Assembly: GCA_964017045.1 (NCBI GenBank)
Contig: OZ024807.1
Span: 22,362,553 to 22,426,552, forward strand
Reading direction: 5' to 3'
From: Omphiscola glabra
Lineage: Eukaryota; Mollusca; Gastropoda; Lymnaeidae
Length of the DNA stretch: 64,000 nt
Below, one piece after another: positions 38,601 to 50,800 of the stretch. Below the pieces are notes generated by a model. It saw nothing but the letters and a program-made list of their open reading frames with translations, was not told the DNA's origin and did no database searches. Each line of letters starts with the position of its first letter. Positions within the stretch are counted from its first letter, which is position 1. A program made the translations under genes and the position numbers.

Positions 38601-41600
38601 GTTTGTATAGCTGCATGTCAAATGCGAAAGTCATGCTCCCGAAATCATACCTCGCGAGAAGGATGGGATGTGGCATGGTATACATTGTGAATAAGTCAGG
38701 TTCCAAAAGAGAACCATGTGGCATTCCGTAGAGACATCCATCAACAGCGACCGCTTGCGTTTCATCTGAGAGGTATGACTGAACACAATCCAAAACTGAA
38801 CCAGAAATGCCAAAGAAACTTAATGTCTTTTTTTTTTTTTTTAATAAATATTGGACGGTTTTCGTTATCAAAGGCCGCACTTAGATCTAATAAGGATAAG
38901 GATGGAGACACTACTGCTGTCCAAAACAAGCAAGAGGACAATGCTTAATCTCAAGAGAGTTTTTGGTAATATAACTATTGCAGCACTAAATATATACGTT
39001 ATAAAGATATATATTTAAAAAAAAAAAATCATTTTCAGTAACCAAAATAATTATACCTTTCGGAAATAATAAGCTAAATCGATATTCTAAAACCATGTTT
39101 GTCTTGAAAACAATGTGTACTTCATAATTTGCAGTTGATTCCTTGGTAACATGCAGAATATGAAGTCTGAATGTTGTTTTGGATTCGCTCGTTGTGTTTA
39201 CTAGTTTGTATGTAGCAGATGGTATCAAAACGTTATTAAATAACAAGTGTCCATTGATTGATATTTTGTCAATGCCCTCTTTTGATATTACACAGAAGTC
39301 AGCAATCGCGCTTTCTTTAGTTACACTTATAACCCTGTCATTTGTTTTCTTGTCACATAATGCAGGTCTATCTGAAATAAAATAATTATAACATGCATTA
39401 CACCAAGAAGACGCCTTGAGATTGAAGACAATCAGAATGAACATTGATTTTCAACTGGTAATTTAAATTTTTGCTTGTTATAGTTTTGTTTCTTTTAAGA
39501 TTACTACATTTAAATTTATTCCAAATGAAGTTGCAAGATATTTATTATTTTTAAATATGTATTTCACATATGTAAAGATTGAATAAATATTAATATATGT
39601 ATATATATATATACACATACATATACACACACATAGAGAAAGAGACAGATAATTCTAGAGATACGATATTTTTTCTTGTGCCGTATTAATTATGTAGTGT
39701 CTTAGTCCACTTCCCATTTCAAATATATGTCTTTTTAAGTTATTGTAATCAATCCGTTACATTTTGTTTTTAAAAAAAATTGTTTTCATGTGTGCTTAAA
39801 TTTAGACTAGTTCAAACTACATACAATTCATACGTTACTTTAAAATTTTCTTCTAATTGATGGACTGCATTCTAGTTGTGTAAATGAAATATAAGTACAA
39901 AGTATGCTAAACTTAAAATCATAGATAGGACACATATTTTGTCTTGTCTAGTTTAGCATACTTTGTCCATATATTTCATTAACTTTTTTCTGTACAGGCG
40001 AATGAAATGGGTTGGCAATTGTTGGTGTTAGGAAACTATAATAAAATAACATATAATAAACGATATATATACCTTTCTCCAGTATTTGAAAATTGATCAC
40101 AATGCTTTTGTTGGCATACTTATCTGGCTTGACCTTGATTCTGTAAGTCCCAAAGCTGGAGGACGAAAGTTTCATTAATTGAGCTGTAATAGTTGTGTAC
40201 TTTGTTGTCGTGTTATGATAATGATAGATCGGATATTTTAAATTATGTCCAACTTGGTTGTCATAGAGCTCAACATATAATTCTTTACTTGGTCCCCATA
40301 AGCAGGTTGTGAGGTTTACATCATCAGCATCATTTGCATACGTCACCGAGTTGTTTAGCTTAGCATCACACAATATAAGTGGACCTGTGAAAAATGTTAA
40401 GTGAAAGGGTTTTTATCACAAAAAGTAAAAGCAGTTTGATTTTAAACAATTGTAACATATTTTCAAATGTTTATTAAAAACTTGTTTTAATTATTTTTTT
40501 TTGCAAATTAACATGTCTACTAAAAACAAAACACTTAACAATATTTTAAAATATAGAATTGAATAAATTATAATTTTGACTATGTATTTCTTGATAATTA
40601 TTTATGTAAAAAGATATTTGCATCACGGAAGTTAAGTAAACATTTTAACAAACTTATAGCGTGCTAACGTTTAATTTATTTTAATTTTTTAAACAAGATA
40701 TAAAATATTTTGGAACTTAACTGAATAAAAACAGTCCTACTTACAGTCAGATATTGTCACATTTATTGTTTCAAGTTCTACCGTTTTGTGTTGATAAGTT
40801 GCCATACATTCGTACTGACCAGCAACATTTGAGCATTTCTCATTTTTGAACTCAACAGTCTCATTAAGAAATTTCTCCCTCTTTGTGTTAAATTTTCTAA
40901 CCGGTATCTTAGATGGAGGATATTTTCTGTATATCACCACATTGGTTGGTGTGTCTGACACATTACAGTTCAAAGTCATACTGTGAAGGTTTGTGTTTGC
41001 AGGTTTATTTATAGCTGAAAAATTCATTACAGCTTGAGCTGCGAAAAAACGAAATTAAATGGTAACACTATACTATAAAGATATGTCATATTATATTTAC
41101 TAAATATTTGGTGATATATAACTCTTGTTTCAATATAAAGTCAGCTTCTCAAGTTTTATGCATGATACTTGAGACCTTTTCCGTTGCTAACCGTTTTTTA
41201 ATTGGGAAAATAATCGTTAACAAATATGATGAACACAATAAAAAAAAAATAAAATAGCAACATAAAACTAATTTTCCAAAATCATTAATTTGAACGGAAA
41301 TAAATTGTAGCACTTATGATTAAAATTTGTACAATGTGGAATGTGTCAGTTTTATTTAATATGAGCGTATTATATTTCCCTTTCACTTTAAACTATAATG
41401 TATTTAACTAATTTAAAAAATAAATAAATAACAATAATGTATAAGTGTGAGTTCATGTCATATTCTTTTGTGAAAGCTATCGAGGTCATTGGTTATGAAT
41501 ATATATATTATTGTTTACTTGATTTCAAATTCAAATTGAACGGCACTTTGAAAATTTAAAACAATGGACTTTAAGTGAGAGCTTAAGATGAATATTCAGA

Positions 41601-42391
41601 CAAATAATAATATATTAGGAATTCAATCAGCATTTACAGAGCAACAAAATAATATTTCCCTTAAGAGATGCAATCATGGAAAGTTAGGGTGGGGCATACA
41701 AGACACATACGTAAGTCACATTACGTTTCAAGTCTGAGGTAAGCAGCCAATGTCTAGTCGGAGATAGAGAATCAGTGAAATGAATGATATTAAGAGTTTG
41801 TGAGCTCAGAAGAATTAGACACGCCATGGTCACAGTATTTTAACATTAAAGAACATGGGAGACCGTTTGAGGTTAAAAAAAAAGCGATTCCCTCGCAAAA
41901 TTTGATATAAGATATGAGTCGACCCAGTTTACATTCTAAATATAATGAATTTGTCTCAGTGCATACTCAACAAATAATCAACTGAATGTTTGCTAATGTT
42001 TTTCCTTTAATCTATATTTACATAAAATCAATTTCGAAATTGGTGAAATGATTAAAAAATATATTTTTAAAACAAATTAAATAAAAATAGCATGGTTTCC
42101 GAAACATAATTCAACTATAATAGAGATGTAAATAAAACTATGTTATGTATTAAACATATATATTTGAATGACTGACGGTACATTATACTATGGTTCTGAA
42201 TTGTGAATTTCGAAAGACAGAATCATATTTATGTAGAGGAAATTCTAGAGTAGAGCAAAATCGTGTCTAAAATTCCGGTTTTTTTTTTAAGGAATGAATT
42301 AAAAAGTAAACCAAACTTCTATCTAGGTGGGCCCAGCTACTAGTTATTTTGTTAAATAAAATTATTTAATTTTAGGGAAAGTAGATTCAAA

Positions 42392-42426
<35 letters not shown>

Positions 42427-43239
42427 CATACACACTTAAGGAAGAGAAAATAATTTACCAACATATTCAAATCCTTCTATAATATATACTTTTTATGAAT
42501 ACATGGTAGATATAATAATAACATCTTAATTGGTTTAACATTAACTAGTTACACAGAAAATAGTGGCACTACAATTAATTGTTGTTTGTCACTGTTTGAG
42601 GAACAAACATACCTACTAAATGGTACTTTAAATTTTAGGGTATTGTTTTAGTCTAGTGATTTTAAACAGAAATTCACGATTTAACACTAGCATACTTTCT
42701 CTTATGGGGTCCCCAAATGGGTGTCAGACATTGGAAACATTAAACACATTTGGGGATCTTAAAAGGGATAAACTAATTTAAGTGGAACAATCAAATATTT
42801 AACTTGTGGTCGTTAGTGCCAATCAGTATTTGCCGCCCTATAAAAAGTTGTGCAGCTAAAGGTCGACACATTGTGCGTGCTTGATAATTGTAAAGTCCAT
42901 ATTGTTAAGGAATATTTATCTGGGGACTTAAAAATTGCATGTATAAACATTTGCCCACCCCTTTTATCTTCCTTTGTTTGCATATCGTTTGTATTGTCTG
43001 TACAGATTTAGGACCTATGTATTTATTATACATTTTACTTGCCTTTCATTAACATAGATTTTATATTTCTTTGTAAATAAAAAAGTTAGCTGATACAAGA
43101 TAAATAGTACATATGTAGGGTAGTATTTCTACTTACCTGAAAACAGTTCCAAATAATATGCAACCAGAGACAAAAAGAAAATGTTCATTTTGTAAATGTC
43201 GAAAATTTTCTTAAATGCCAAAATGTCGATCATTTCCAT
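32350..43239 (-). CDS. IgSF-like transmembrane receptor A (nine exons, ITIM tail)
   Basis: Multi-exon gene assembled from splice sites. Coding exons in order: 43137-43239, 40745-41038, 40073-40384, 39057-39371, 35754-36068, 35300-35608, 34561-34677, 33738-33905, 32350-32636. Lengths sum to 2220 bases (739 residues plus stop), every junction is phase 1, and all introns are GT-AG. Layout: signal peptide, five Ig-like domains of about 100 residues, one transmembrane helix, a basic KSKKRRQR stop-transfer, and a tail of about 150 residues. The tail has several tyrosines, including the consensus ITIM VQYQEI. Many NxS/T sites suggest a glycosylated cell-surface protein. By analogy with ITIM receptors it could recruit SH2 phosphatases; that, and any immune role, is inference. 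Gene B, about 20.7 kb away, is its tandem paralogue. Confidence 0.8.
33738..33905 (-). CDS. Receptor A exon 8: proximal cytoplasmic tail
   Basis: Acceptor CACATAG, donor GTATAT. Starts with KKRRQR, then tyrosine motifs QAYDNVTYKS and ENLYA. Homologous in outline to the last exon of gene B (YDNMT, DALYT) but strongly diverged. Confidence 0.75.
34561..34677 (-). CDS. Receptor A exon 7: transmembrane segment
   Basis: Acceptor TTATTTCAG, donor GTAAGC, 39 codons. Short acidic stalk EVIEDTQVTDNSS, then a hydrophobic helix (VIYILPILGLFIFLAIIIVI and on), then Lys. No charged residue inside the membrane, so there is no sign of pairing with an ITAM adaptor. Confidence 0.8.
35300..35608 (-). CDS. Receptor A exon 6: Ig-like domain 5 (membrane-proximal)
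   Basis: Acceptor TATTTCAG, donor GTATTA. First cysteine in ASNCF, B strand VTIYLCVNE, F-strand-like RNVSFVIS. Several N-glycosylation motifs (NAT, NET, NNT, NVS). Confidence 0.78.
35754..36068 (-). CDS. Receptor A exon 5: Ig-like domain 4
   Basis: Acceptor GCTTACAG, donor GTGTGT. Starts EHPALCDGT, B strand TEVCVKPG, F-strand-like DKYVVKMV. The shared PALCD start with exon 4 shows the two domains arose by internal duplication. Confidence 0.8.
36235..37270 (+). mobile_element. RTE-like LINE in intron 4 of receptor A, internally deleted
   Basis: Plus strand, antisense to the gene. The N part carries RT fingers/palm (NGKWPKSWTQS, KVILNRLRPYADRLIDEEQ, GIRQGHGATEQI, VFVDLKG). It then jumps at about 36715-36760 to the C-terminal region (ESWTLKAELKRKERRWR, EWYDHVTRNQGLAKEIM, EDHKEWRRI). 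The catalytic FADD box is deleted. Gene B has an empty site at the matching position, so the insertion postdates the gene duplication. Confidence 0.82.
37585..38945 (-). mobile_element. CR1/L2-like LINE in intron 4 of receptor A
   Basis: Minus strand, same orientation as the gene. RT motifs LDLSAAFD, FFGISGSVLDCVQSYLS and GMPHGSLLEPDLFTMY. The catalytic box is degraded to FAFDMQLYK. The 3' end carries CCTAGGGCTAGGCTC and GCGCAG-type words shared with the copy at 20.7 kb. It is present at the same position in gene B, so it is older than the duplication. Confidence 0.8.
39057..39371 (-). CDS. Receptor A exon 4: Ig-like domain 3
   Basis: Acceptor TTATTTCAG, donor GTATAA. Starts DRPALCDKK, B strand ADFCVIS, F-strand-like ANYEVHIV without cysteine. 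Same cysteine plan as exons 3, 5 and 6. Confidence 0.8.
40073..40384 (-). CDS. Receptor A exon 3: Ig-like domain 2
   Basis: Acceptor TTTTTCACAG, donor GTATAT. Begins CPLILCDAK and has VNLTTCLWG as B strand. The F-strand position reads GTYRIKV, so the usual second Ig cysteine is missing. This is the best-conserved exon between the two genes (about 94% at protein level by eye). Confidence 0.8.
40745..41038 (-). CDS. Receptor A exon 2: Ig domain 1 (membrane-distal)
   Basis: Acceptor TTTTTTCGCAG, donor GTAAGT. This is the most canonical Ig domain of the set: B-strand cysteine in LNCNVSD, a C strand IYRKYPP with Tyr in place of Trp, and the F-strand motif NVAGQYECMA (YxC). An extra cysteine in NEKC and one in SDC at the exon end may form a second bridge. 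About 28 of ~90 residues differ from gene B. Confidence 0.8.
43137..43239 (-). CDS. Receptor A exon 1: signal peptide
   Basis: Two in-frame ATGs (43239 and 43233) follow an in-frame stop further upstream. A third Met precedes the hydrophobic core NIFFLSLVAYYLELFS. The exon ends in phase 1 at a GTAAGT donor. Joined to exon 2 it gives a cleavage-like LFSAQA. The first ATG was chosen because gene B keeps the same arrangement. Confidence 0.78.
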
Positions 43240-43739
43240 TGGTATTCCTGATCTATATTTAAAAGAATGATTTTATATGAATATTATGGAAAATGATAAT
43301 TTAAGTTTTCTTTAAAAATTGAATTTAAGACACAAATATAACATACTTTTCTATTTACATTGAAAAAAAATAAATGTTCCGTTACACCGTTTTATTTTTT
43401 CTTGAGCAAACAAAATATGAACACAAAACCATTAATCATATTCACATGTCCGTGCCACTTAACTTTTAAATGAGTAACATTTTCACGTAAAAGCAAAACG
43501 GAACTAAGGGCTATTAATATCAAAGAACAATTATTTTTTAAAGTGTTATTTTAATTTGTCTTACATGTGCCCTTCACTTTACATGATTCTTCTGTCGTTC
43601 AGACAACACATTTTGTTTATAATTAGTTTGTTTTTTAAATGTTGATTTAGAAAATTGAGGATTTGCGGATCAGGGATAATAGAAAAAAAACATTTTAAAA
43701 GTTAAATGACAAGAATAAACACGTGTTAAAAGTATATGT
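43240..43739. other. Upstream region of receptor A
   Basis: Likely promoter-proximal DNA of gene A; no convincing TATA box or initiator could be picked. The first part (ATTCCTGATCTATATTTAA) is shared with the DNA upstream of gene B at the window end. Confidence 0.4.
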
Positions 43740-43749
43740 CATCATCCTT

Positions 43750-44135
43750 TAAACGCCCCTTAAACACCACTTAACCACCCATTAACCACCGGGTAATCTC
43801 CCATTAACCATATCTTAGCTATGCTTATCGACAAACTATCTAGCCATTAACCACCCGTTACCTCCCATTAACCATGCCTTAACCACCCTTATCAACCCCT
43901 CAACTAATTATTAACCACCCGTAACCTCCCATTAACCATGCCATAACCACCATTACCCACATCGTAACCACCAATTAACCACCTGTAACCTCTCATTAAC
44001 CATGCCTTAATCACACTTATCTACACCTTCACCACCGATAATCCACCCGTAACGTCCCATTAACCATGTTATAACCACCCTTATCCACATCTTCACAAAC
44101 CATTAACCACACCTTACCACAACTTCACCACCCAT
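43750..44135. repeat. Minisatellite, ~64-bp unit, about 5 copies, CCATTAACC-rich
   Basis: A higher-order unit starting near CCTCCCATTAACCATGCC recurs at about 43796, 43861, 43925, 43989 and 44053. It is built from shorter TTAACCACC words. Located about 0.5 kb upstream of receptor A exon 1. Confidence 0.85.
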
Positions 44136-46657
44136 TAGCAAATCTTAATCCAAACTTGAAACTGAGCAGATGTTGAGCGGACATAATTTTTCCGTAACGG
44201 AGCTTGGCCGAAAAATCTGTTTCATGTCCATGTTTTCAGCTAATGAATATATATCATGTTATAAATGACTGTCTAAAATGTTATATTTCCTTGTTTTCAC
44301 TCACTTTATAAGACACATAAATCATTTGAATAAAAAAGGTTATAAAGTGTGGATTATGAATTTTCATACCAGGAACGTATTAGTTTTTTTTTTTTTAATT
44401 TAAAACAGCAATGTTGCACACAGTTAATCAGTTGAATTATTTTATTTGATTAATATACTAAAAAAGATGAACCGACTTTTGATAAAAAGACAACTATAAG
44501 CTCTCCGTTAATTTTTTTTTTTTAAAGAAATATTCAAACATATAATTACATAGCATTTGCAGAAAAACACTGTGATGTCGATTCCTGTGAAAGTCTTCAT
44601 CCTCATTACAAGCAATAAAAAACATCTCTTTCGCTATTAAAAAAAAGAAAAATCTCTTTGTTCATCGCATCCATTTATAACTGGTAGATTGTTTTTAAAT
44701 TAGCCATTTCTTGTGTTTGATTTAAAAGTGTGTACTCTTTTGTTATTTCGAGATGACCTAGTTGAGCTTGCTCTCTAGTACACAAGAAAAAAAAACAGCT
44801 TTTGCCGATATACACTAAAACAATTTCCTACGCCCTTTTCAGCAACTAAACGTATACAAAAAATTAACGTGTACATCAGATGCAAAAATATATATAGGTG
44901 GCTGTTTCTTGCTTTGTTATTCTTTTTTCTTCATTCGTTGAATGACTAAAAGTTATCTGAAACGGATACTTTACATGTAATTTCAAATATTTTGATCAAG
45001 TTGGCCATTGCCGTTAAGGTTTGATGTAAACCTTACAAGAACAGATGTTAAATTGCGTGGAATAATTTAAATGTATTACTCATTATGTCAACTGGCACGA
45101 CCCAGATAAAGCGTAAGCGATAGGAAGTGAGAGAACGAGCATCGGACTTTCATAAATGACTACTCAACATTGTATAACAGTAAGCGATAATGGAGTGAAG
45201 TTGATAGGTCAAGTGGATAGGTCGATCGGATAGTTTGAGTGGATAGATCGAGTGGACAGGTTGTGCTCCTGATTTTGTTTAGACCACTTGCTTTAAAAAG
45301 AGCTACTAATACGTTTTTATATACGTTAAGTCTAATCACATACCACCTAGGCTGACCACTTAGTTTAATAAGAAACAACCTTGCCCAAATTGTTAGTTTA
45401 TTTATTTTATCTCAATTATCCCATCACTGACTCAGCTAAACATACTGACTCACATCAATCCACTGACTCAGATCGATCTACTGACCCATCTCAGCCTACT
45501 GACTCAGCTCAAGTTACTGACTCAGCTAGATCTTCAATAAGAGAAAGGTAATTTTTTCATTATCATCGGGCATGGCTTGTTAACAAAGAAATGGAAACCT
45601 TATATGATAGTTGTCGTAAATACAATAGCAAATATACATATACTTTTGTTTGGCTGCTAAATGCTACTGTTTGTCTTGTAGCTGTGATCAATGTAAGGTC
45701 TCTACTAGATCTGCGGTAGTATTTTTTTTAATAAATTGTTCAATTTCCACATTGTCCCAGAATGGAATTAATTTACAAGTCTTGACAACAGAGAAACAAT
45801 TACGGAAATATCCAAATAAAGACAAACCGAGCATAATGGTGTTTTTTTAAAAAAGACACAAGATAATAATCAAACACAGCAAAAATCCAGATACATGACA
45901 TGCAATTTTGTAATACGTGAAATTGATCAGCACAATGAAAACAGTGATAAAAACTATATTTAATATAATGAGCTTGTTTAATTAAAATACTAGAATACAT
46001 GAACAGATGTTATCAGGTTGATAATGATAGGCACTTTGCGATTATTTCTACCTGCTATTGCAAAAACTCCTCATATAAGTAATTTTGATTTACAAATCAT
46101 TACATTGATACTTCTTTAAAAAAAAGAAAATTTAAAAAAAAGAAAAAAGTATAAAAGTAAATATGATTACGTTTCTAAAATCATTACATTTTGAGAAGCA
46201 TTTTTCTTCTATATCTTATACCTCTACTCTACCACTTTTTTTCACCTAAATATAAACCTAAATTAAAATCTAAATGATCACTAAATAAATCATTATTATG
46301 ACTAAATTAGTTTGTTGATAGCTAATATCTACGCTACAGATACATGTGATTATGATTTAATAAAACTAATTCTTAGATCATAATTTATTCATTTAAAAAA
46401 TCATAATTTTAGATGAGTATACCTTGCTTAAAACTGATTTTAATTGTTATTGCAAAAATGTTTCTTTGTTATTTTATAATAAGAATAAAAGCTGATCTAT
46501 TGTAATAATTGGTCATTTAAATGTATTCAATTTCCGTAAAATAATAGATAATCAATTTTTTTTTTTTTTTTTTTTTTTAAAAGATTATGAACGTATTTAA
46601 ATTGCTTCTTTTTTTAAGTGCTTTATGGTCAGCCTACCTCATTCTTATATAAACTAT
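44136..46657. other. Intergenic span between receptor genes
   Basis: No gene supported. Contains short tandem repeats at 45180-45255 (GGATAGGTCGA-like) and 45420-45540 (CTGACTCAGCT-like), and a poly-T tract at about 46557-46578. The part around 45700-45950 resembles 49560-49780. Confidence 0.55.
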
Positions 46658-47874
46658 TGTTGAGACCCGTTGGTTCTCACCAGTGTGAGACTCACTGACT
46701 CACAGGCAAAAACATTCTTAAACCTAGGATTTTCCCAACATAACCCAATTAGGGTTTGGCCTTAAGGGTAAGTGACCTAAGGGTCGGATCAGAGACCATT
46801 AAAACTTTCCAGGTTCAGTGACCATGGAATAGCTTAGTATTAGTCCAATGGAAAGGTACCAAAACTTAGGACAATGAAAACAGTTCAGCACGTCGCCAGA
46901 GTATTGACCCGGCTTGTAAGCAAAGTGTTAGTAGGTCATTGAACTTCCTTTATGTCTCGATGCCAAAGGGCTTATAAATTGGAAGCCTGCTTGAGACTCG
47001 CTCTCTCTCACATTGAAGACGCAGAGCCTGGCGAGATTGTTTTTTTGCTGCTATAGTGTGTATAGCCAAGAATAGCTCGCCAGTTAATACCAGTTAGGTT
47101 GAAAGAAGTTAAGTCAGCTAAGTTAGGTTCTGTTAGCTTAGCAGTAGATATAATCGCATAGTAAAGCCTAGTAGCCAGAGGCTTGATTTGAGTATAGAAG
47201 AGTGAAGTGAACGTAGTACAGTGGAGCATATAGCATAGCTCATTGTACATGATAACCCCGTAGAGTTGGGGACAGTCAGAAATCGGTGTAGCCTACTCAG
47301 AAGTAAACAGTGGACTAGACTGATAGCTCAAGCAGTCAGCTGACAACGCCGACGTCTTGTGTACAAGTGGATGCACCGGAGCGTGACTGGTCATTCATCA
47401 CCCGTCACCTGTAAACGACAGTGACCCAGAAAGGGACGGAACGACCGTCGACCCTTGTAGTGTGCTTTGTGAAGTCTGGAGTGTGTATCGGACCCATAAC
47501 AGATTCCAGGCCAGAGACTACCCAGAGTACCAATCCAGTCTCTTATGTCACTAGTACAAACTGTAACAATTAATGTCTGTATATTTATATGTATCAAGTA
47601 TATGTTAAGTAATTTATAAGTTTTAGTAATTAAATATTTTATTTGTGGGCTGAACCACCTGTGTTATTAAGTTTACATATAAGTAGCAGTGTAAGCGAGT
47701 GAGAGAGTCAGTAGCGTTAGTGTGAGAGCGTGTAATATCACTAGTTTAAGAACAATCATACTTTAGACATAATAGTACTAATCGACGTAGCGGTAGGGAC
47801 CAAACAATATATATATAAGAATATCGTGGCCATAAAATTACCAATATTTAATATTGGGGGGCTAATATTCAACA
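46658..47874 (+). mobile_element. Solo LTR with 5-bp target-site duplication
   Basis: 1217-bp element with ends TGTTGA...TCAACA (6-bp perfect inverted repeat, TG...CA), flanked by the direct 5-base duplication ACTAT (46653-46657 and 47875-47879). A TATAAATT at about 46974 followed by CTCGCTCTCTCTCAC, and an ATTAAATATTTTATT polyadenylation-like region near 47630, give plus-strand orientation. No internal gag-pol is present, so the element was reduced by LTR-LTR recombination. It is distinct from the Gypsy remnant at 12.8-15.2 kb as far as can be judged. Confidence 0.88.
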
Positions 47875-47879
47875 ACTAT

Positions 47880-50800
47880 TTTCCTTGCTCTGAGATCTGA
47901 AAAAAAGGATAACTTTATAATTTTATGCAATTTTAACAAAAACACTTTTACATAATAATATAATTTTTTTAGAAAAAAAAAAAAAAACAACAGCAATTGA
48001 ATTCTTATTTCCATTGTTTCTTTTAATTCAAAAGTCAGAAGTTACAGAAGTGAGTATTTTCAGTTTTATTCAGGAGCAGTTACAATTTTCTTGGCAACTG
48101 TCTTCTGTCTGTCTTTCTGTCTAGCTCTCTACCTAATAAAATCTCTATTTTGAAAATTAAATGTTTACCTGTTTAAAATTATTGGGTTTTGAAATTGATG
48201 GGTATAATTATGTAAATGTATTTACGTTTTGCTAACGTCAGTAATTTTCTTAATTGGTAAACATATGTTCATATGTAAAATAAGAATATAACATCTATTT
48301 TTTACAAATGTAATGTCATTGGACTGAAAGAGATTGTCTGTAAAAATATATGAACTCAATTTCCTAATCCCGATATATATGTATCGAAGAAGGTTAATTA
48401 TTTTTCAAAGTCATTCTGACGCGTATCTTGTACTGTATAGGGCAAAATGTATCGTATTACTTCCCCCTTTTTTACACACATAGTTTAAAAAATAAAAACA
48501 AAAATAATAAATCATCCACTGGATTGTAACTTCTTTACTTAAGCAAAAATAATTTTATTGCATTTAATATGCTTTGTTCTTTTTACGATAAGTGCATTTA
48601 AAAATGCTATTTGGCTACGTAGCTTTACGGCACCAATTGAATTAAACGGCATATTCTTATTAAAATTAATTTTAAATGTAGAGTTTTTACTTCTTTATAA
48701 ATTTCCTAAAATTTTAGTTTTGGACTGAATACAAATTAAAAACTTATTAAATATTAAAAAATACAAAGCTTAATACGTATTTCAGTTTAGCAATTTAAAA
48801 GCAATCAATTCTATTTCTTAATTTTACTTTTAAGAATGGGGAATGTACATTGTCAGTTTTGTCACACTCTTTCATTAAATCAGATAACGTTTAGCTTTGG
48901 CTAAATAGGCAATTCGCACTATGATGTCATTTGCGTGATTATTTAGAACTAATTAATTTCAACTTTATTTCACATTATTAACAACACACTAAAGAGCGCA
49001 CTAATAACAACTGATGTTTAGGTTTTCCCGATAAATGTGATTACTGTATAATTCTTTTATCATATTTTTTTATTTAATTCTGTTTTTATAACGTTCAAAC
49101 GCATATTCAATGCTTAAGATAGTTCCTTGGTTCTTTCTTTAAATGTATTTCTAATGTATAATAATGCTACAAATACTTTTACTAAAAGAAAATTTGACTG
49201 GAGGCAAAATTGAAGTCAAGTGGGTAGGGCGAATTTATAGGTCTAGTGGATATGTCACACTCAAAATTTGGATTGACATTGTTGGGTACAAATATGTGCT
49301 ACCTGCGAGTATATCCCATCCTAATTTATGTCATGATTCTGACCGTTTGTAAATTAAAATCAACTTTGCCCATCCTCTTTATTTATTTTATTTGTATGAT
49401 CCAATCACCGTTGATGTATATGAGTCTACTGTTGGATTTAAGGCTAATAATGAATCTGAGGCTATTAATGAAAATGAGCCTACTGGTGGATTTGATTCTA
49501 ATTATGGATCTTAGGCTACTAATTAATTTGAGGCTATTGATAGAACTGAAACAAATGTGTTTTTTTTTTTTAATTGTGCTCCTCCAACATTGTCCCACAG
49601 GTTAGCAAATTTACAAGTCATGAAAGCGCAGAAAAACATACGGATTCATCCTATAAAGCGCAAAACGCAACTTAATTTTTAAAAAAAAGATCCCAACACA
49701 AGATACTAATAAAATAGAGCACGCAGTTATAAACATGATATGCCAATATGACATAAGTGAAGTTGATACCCTGGGTTGAAAGTTAATATACATGGACCAG
49801 TGAGGGAATAATCTTGTGCACATGAAACATAAATCTATGTGTATTTATTTACATAAAAATGTTCTTTCCCTTGCTCTAAAATGTGAATTTGTGGATGCCT
49901 TTTGTAACAGGTCAAATTATTTTGTCTTGGATAACATATTGTTTTAGTAAACTAATATGTACCGGAAGTAAAGATGAATGTCAAGGGCAGAAGAGAGAGA
50001 ACGGTTAGGTATTCTACAGTATGGATATTTGTGTTTTGCTCTTCCAGAATTTCATTCTGTGCAATCTTGTGTAATTGAGTAATATTGTAGCAGTACCTTG
50101 TGTGAGGTATTAAGACAAAGTATTATCTTCCACCACTATCGGAGACTTTTTTAGGAATAAAAGCTAGGAATCGTAATTGTATTTTTTATTGTTTTATTCC
50201 GATAACAGGAGCTACATTAAAAAAAATATATACACCTTTATACAGGACGAGTGGATAGAGTCTTGAAAATGGCTTCGTTTTGCATCAGATAGTGTATCAA
50301 AATGATTAGATGTCAAAAATGTGTGTGTTTCTATCAAATAGATGTAACTGCTTTATTTGTCCAAATAAACTATTTTTGTCATTTACTTTCACTGTGCATT
50401 CATGAAACTCATATTTGTATCCGTCATTTACTAAACTGGCCTTTCGGACAGATCAGAAGGTTATTACATTAACTGCATTATGCATTTAGACAACTCAAAT
50501 GTACCTGTCATACACTATATTTCATTCACTGACACTGCGCATTCAACGAGCTGTATTCGCAAAGTGGCTTCTCACTTGCAGAATATTTGTTCTTATTTAC
50601 ACAAATACCCAATTATTTTCTTCAAAATAAGATAATGCAAAATGCTTACACAGAGTTGTTAAATGCCTTGACCCCTGCTACGGAATCATAGAAAGCCAGA
50701 ACGAACCCTTTCGCATCTCCGCTTTTAAGAGCATAATTTACGCGCATGCGTGGGCTTAAAAACGTAAAGCTTAATTTACTTGGGTAGCCGAGTGGTCGAA

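Noticed and set aside
39948..40072. Extension of receptor A exon 3 past its donor
   Set aside because: The frame continues for about 40 codons, but gene B diverges exactly at the GTATAT donor and the extension has no domain character.
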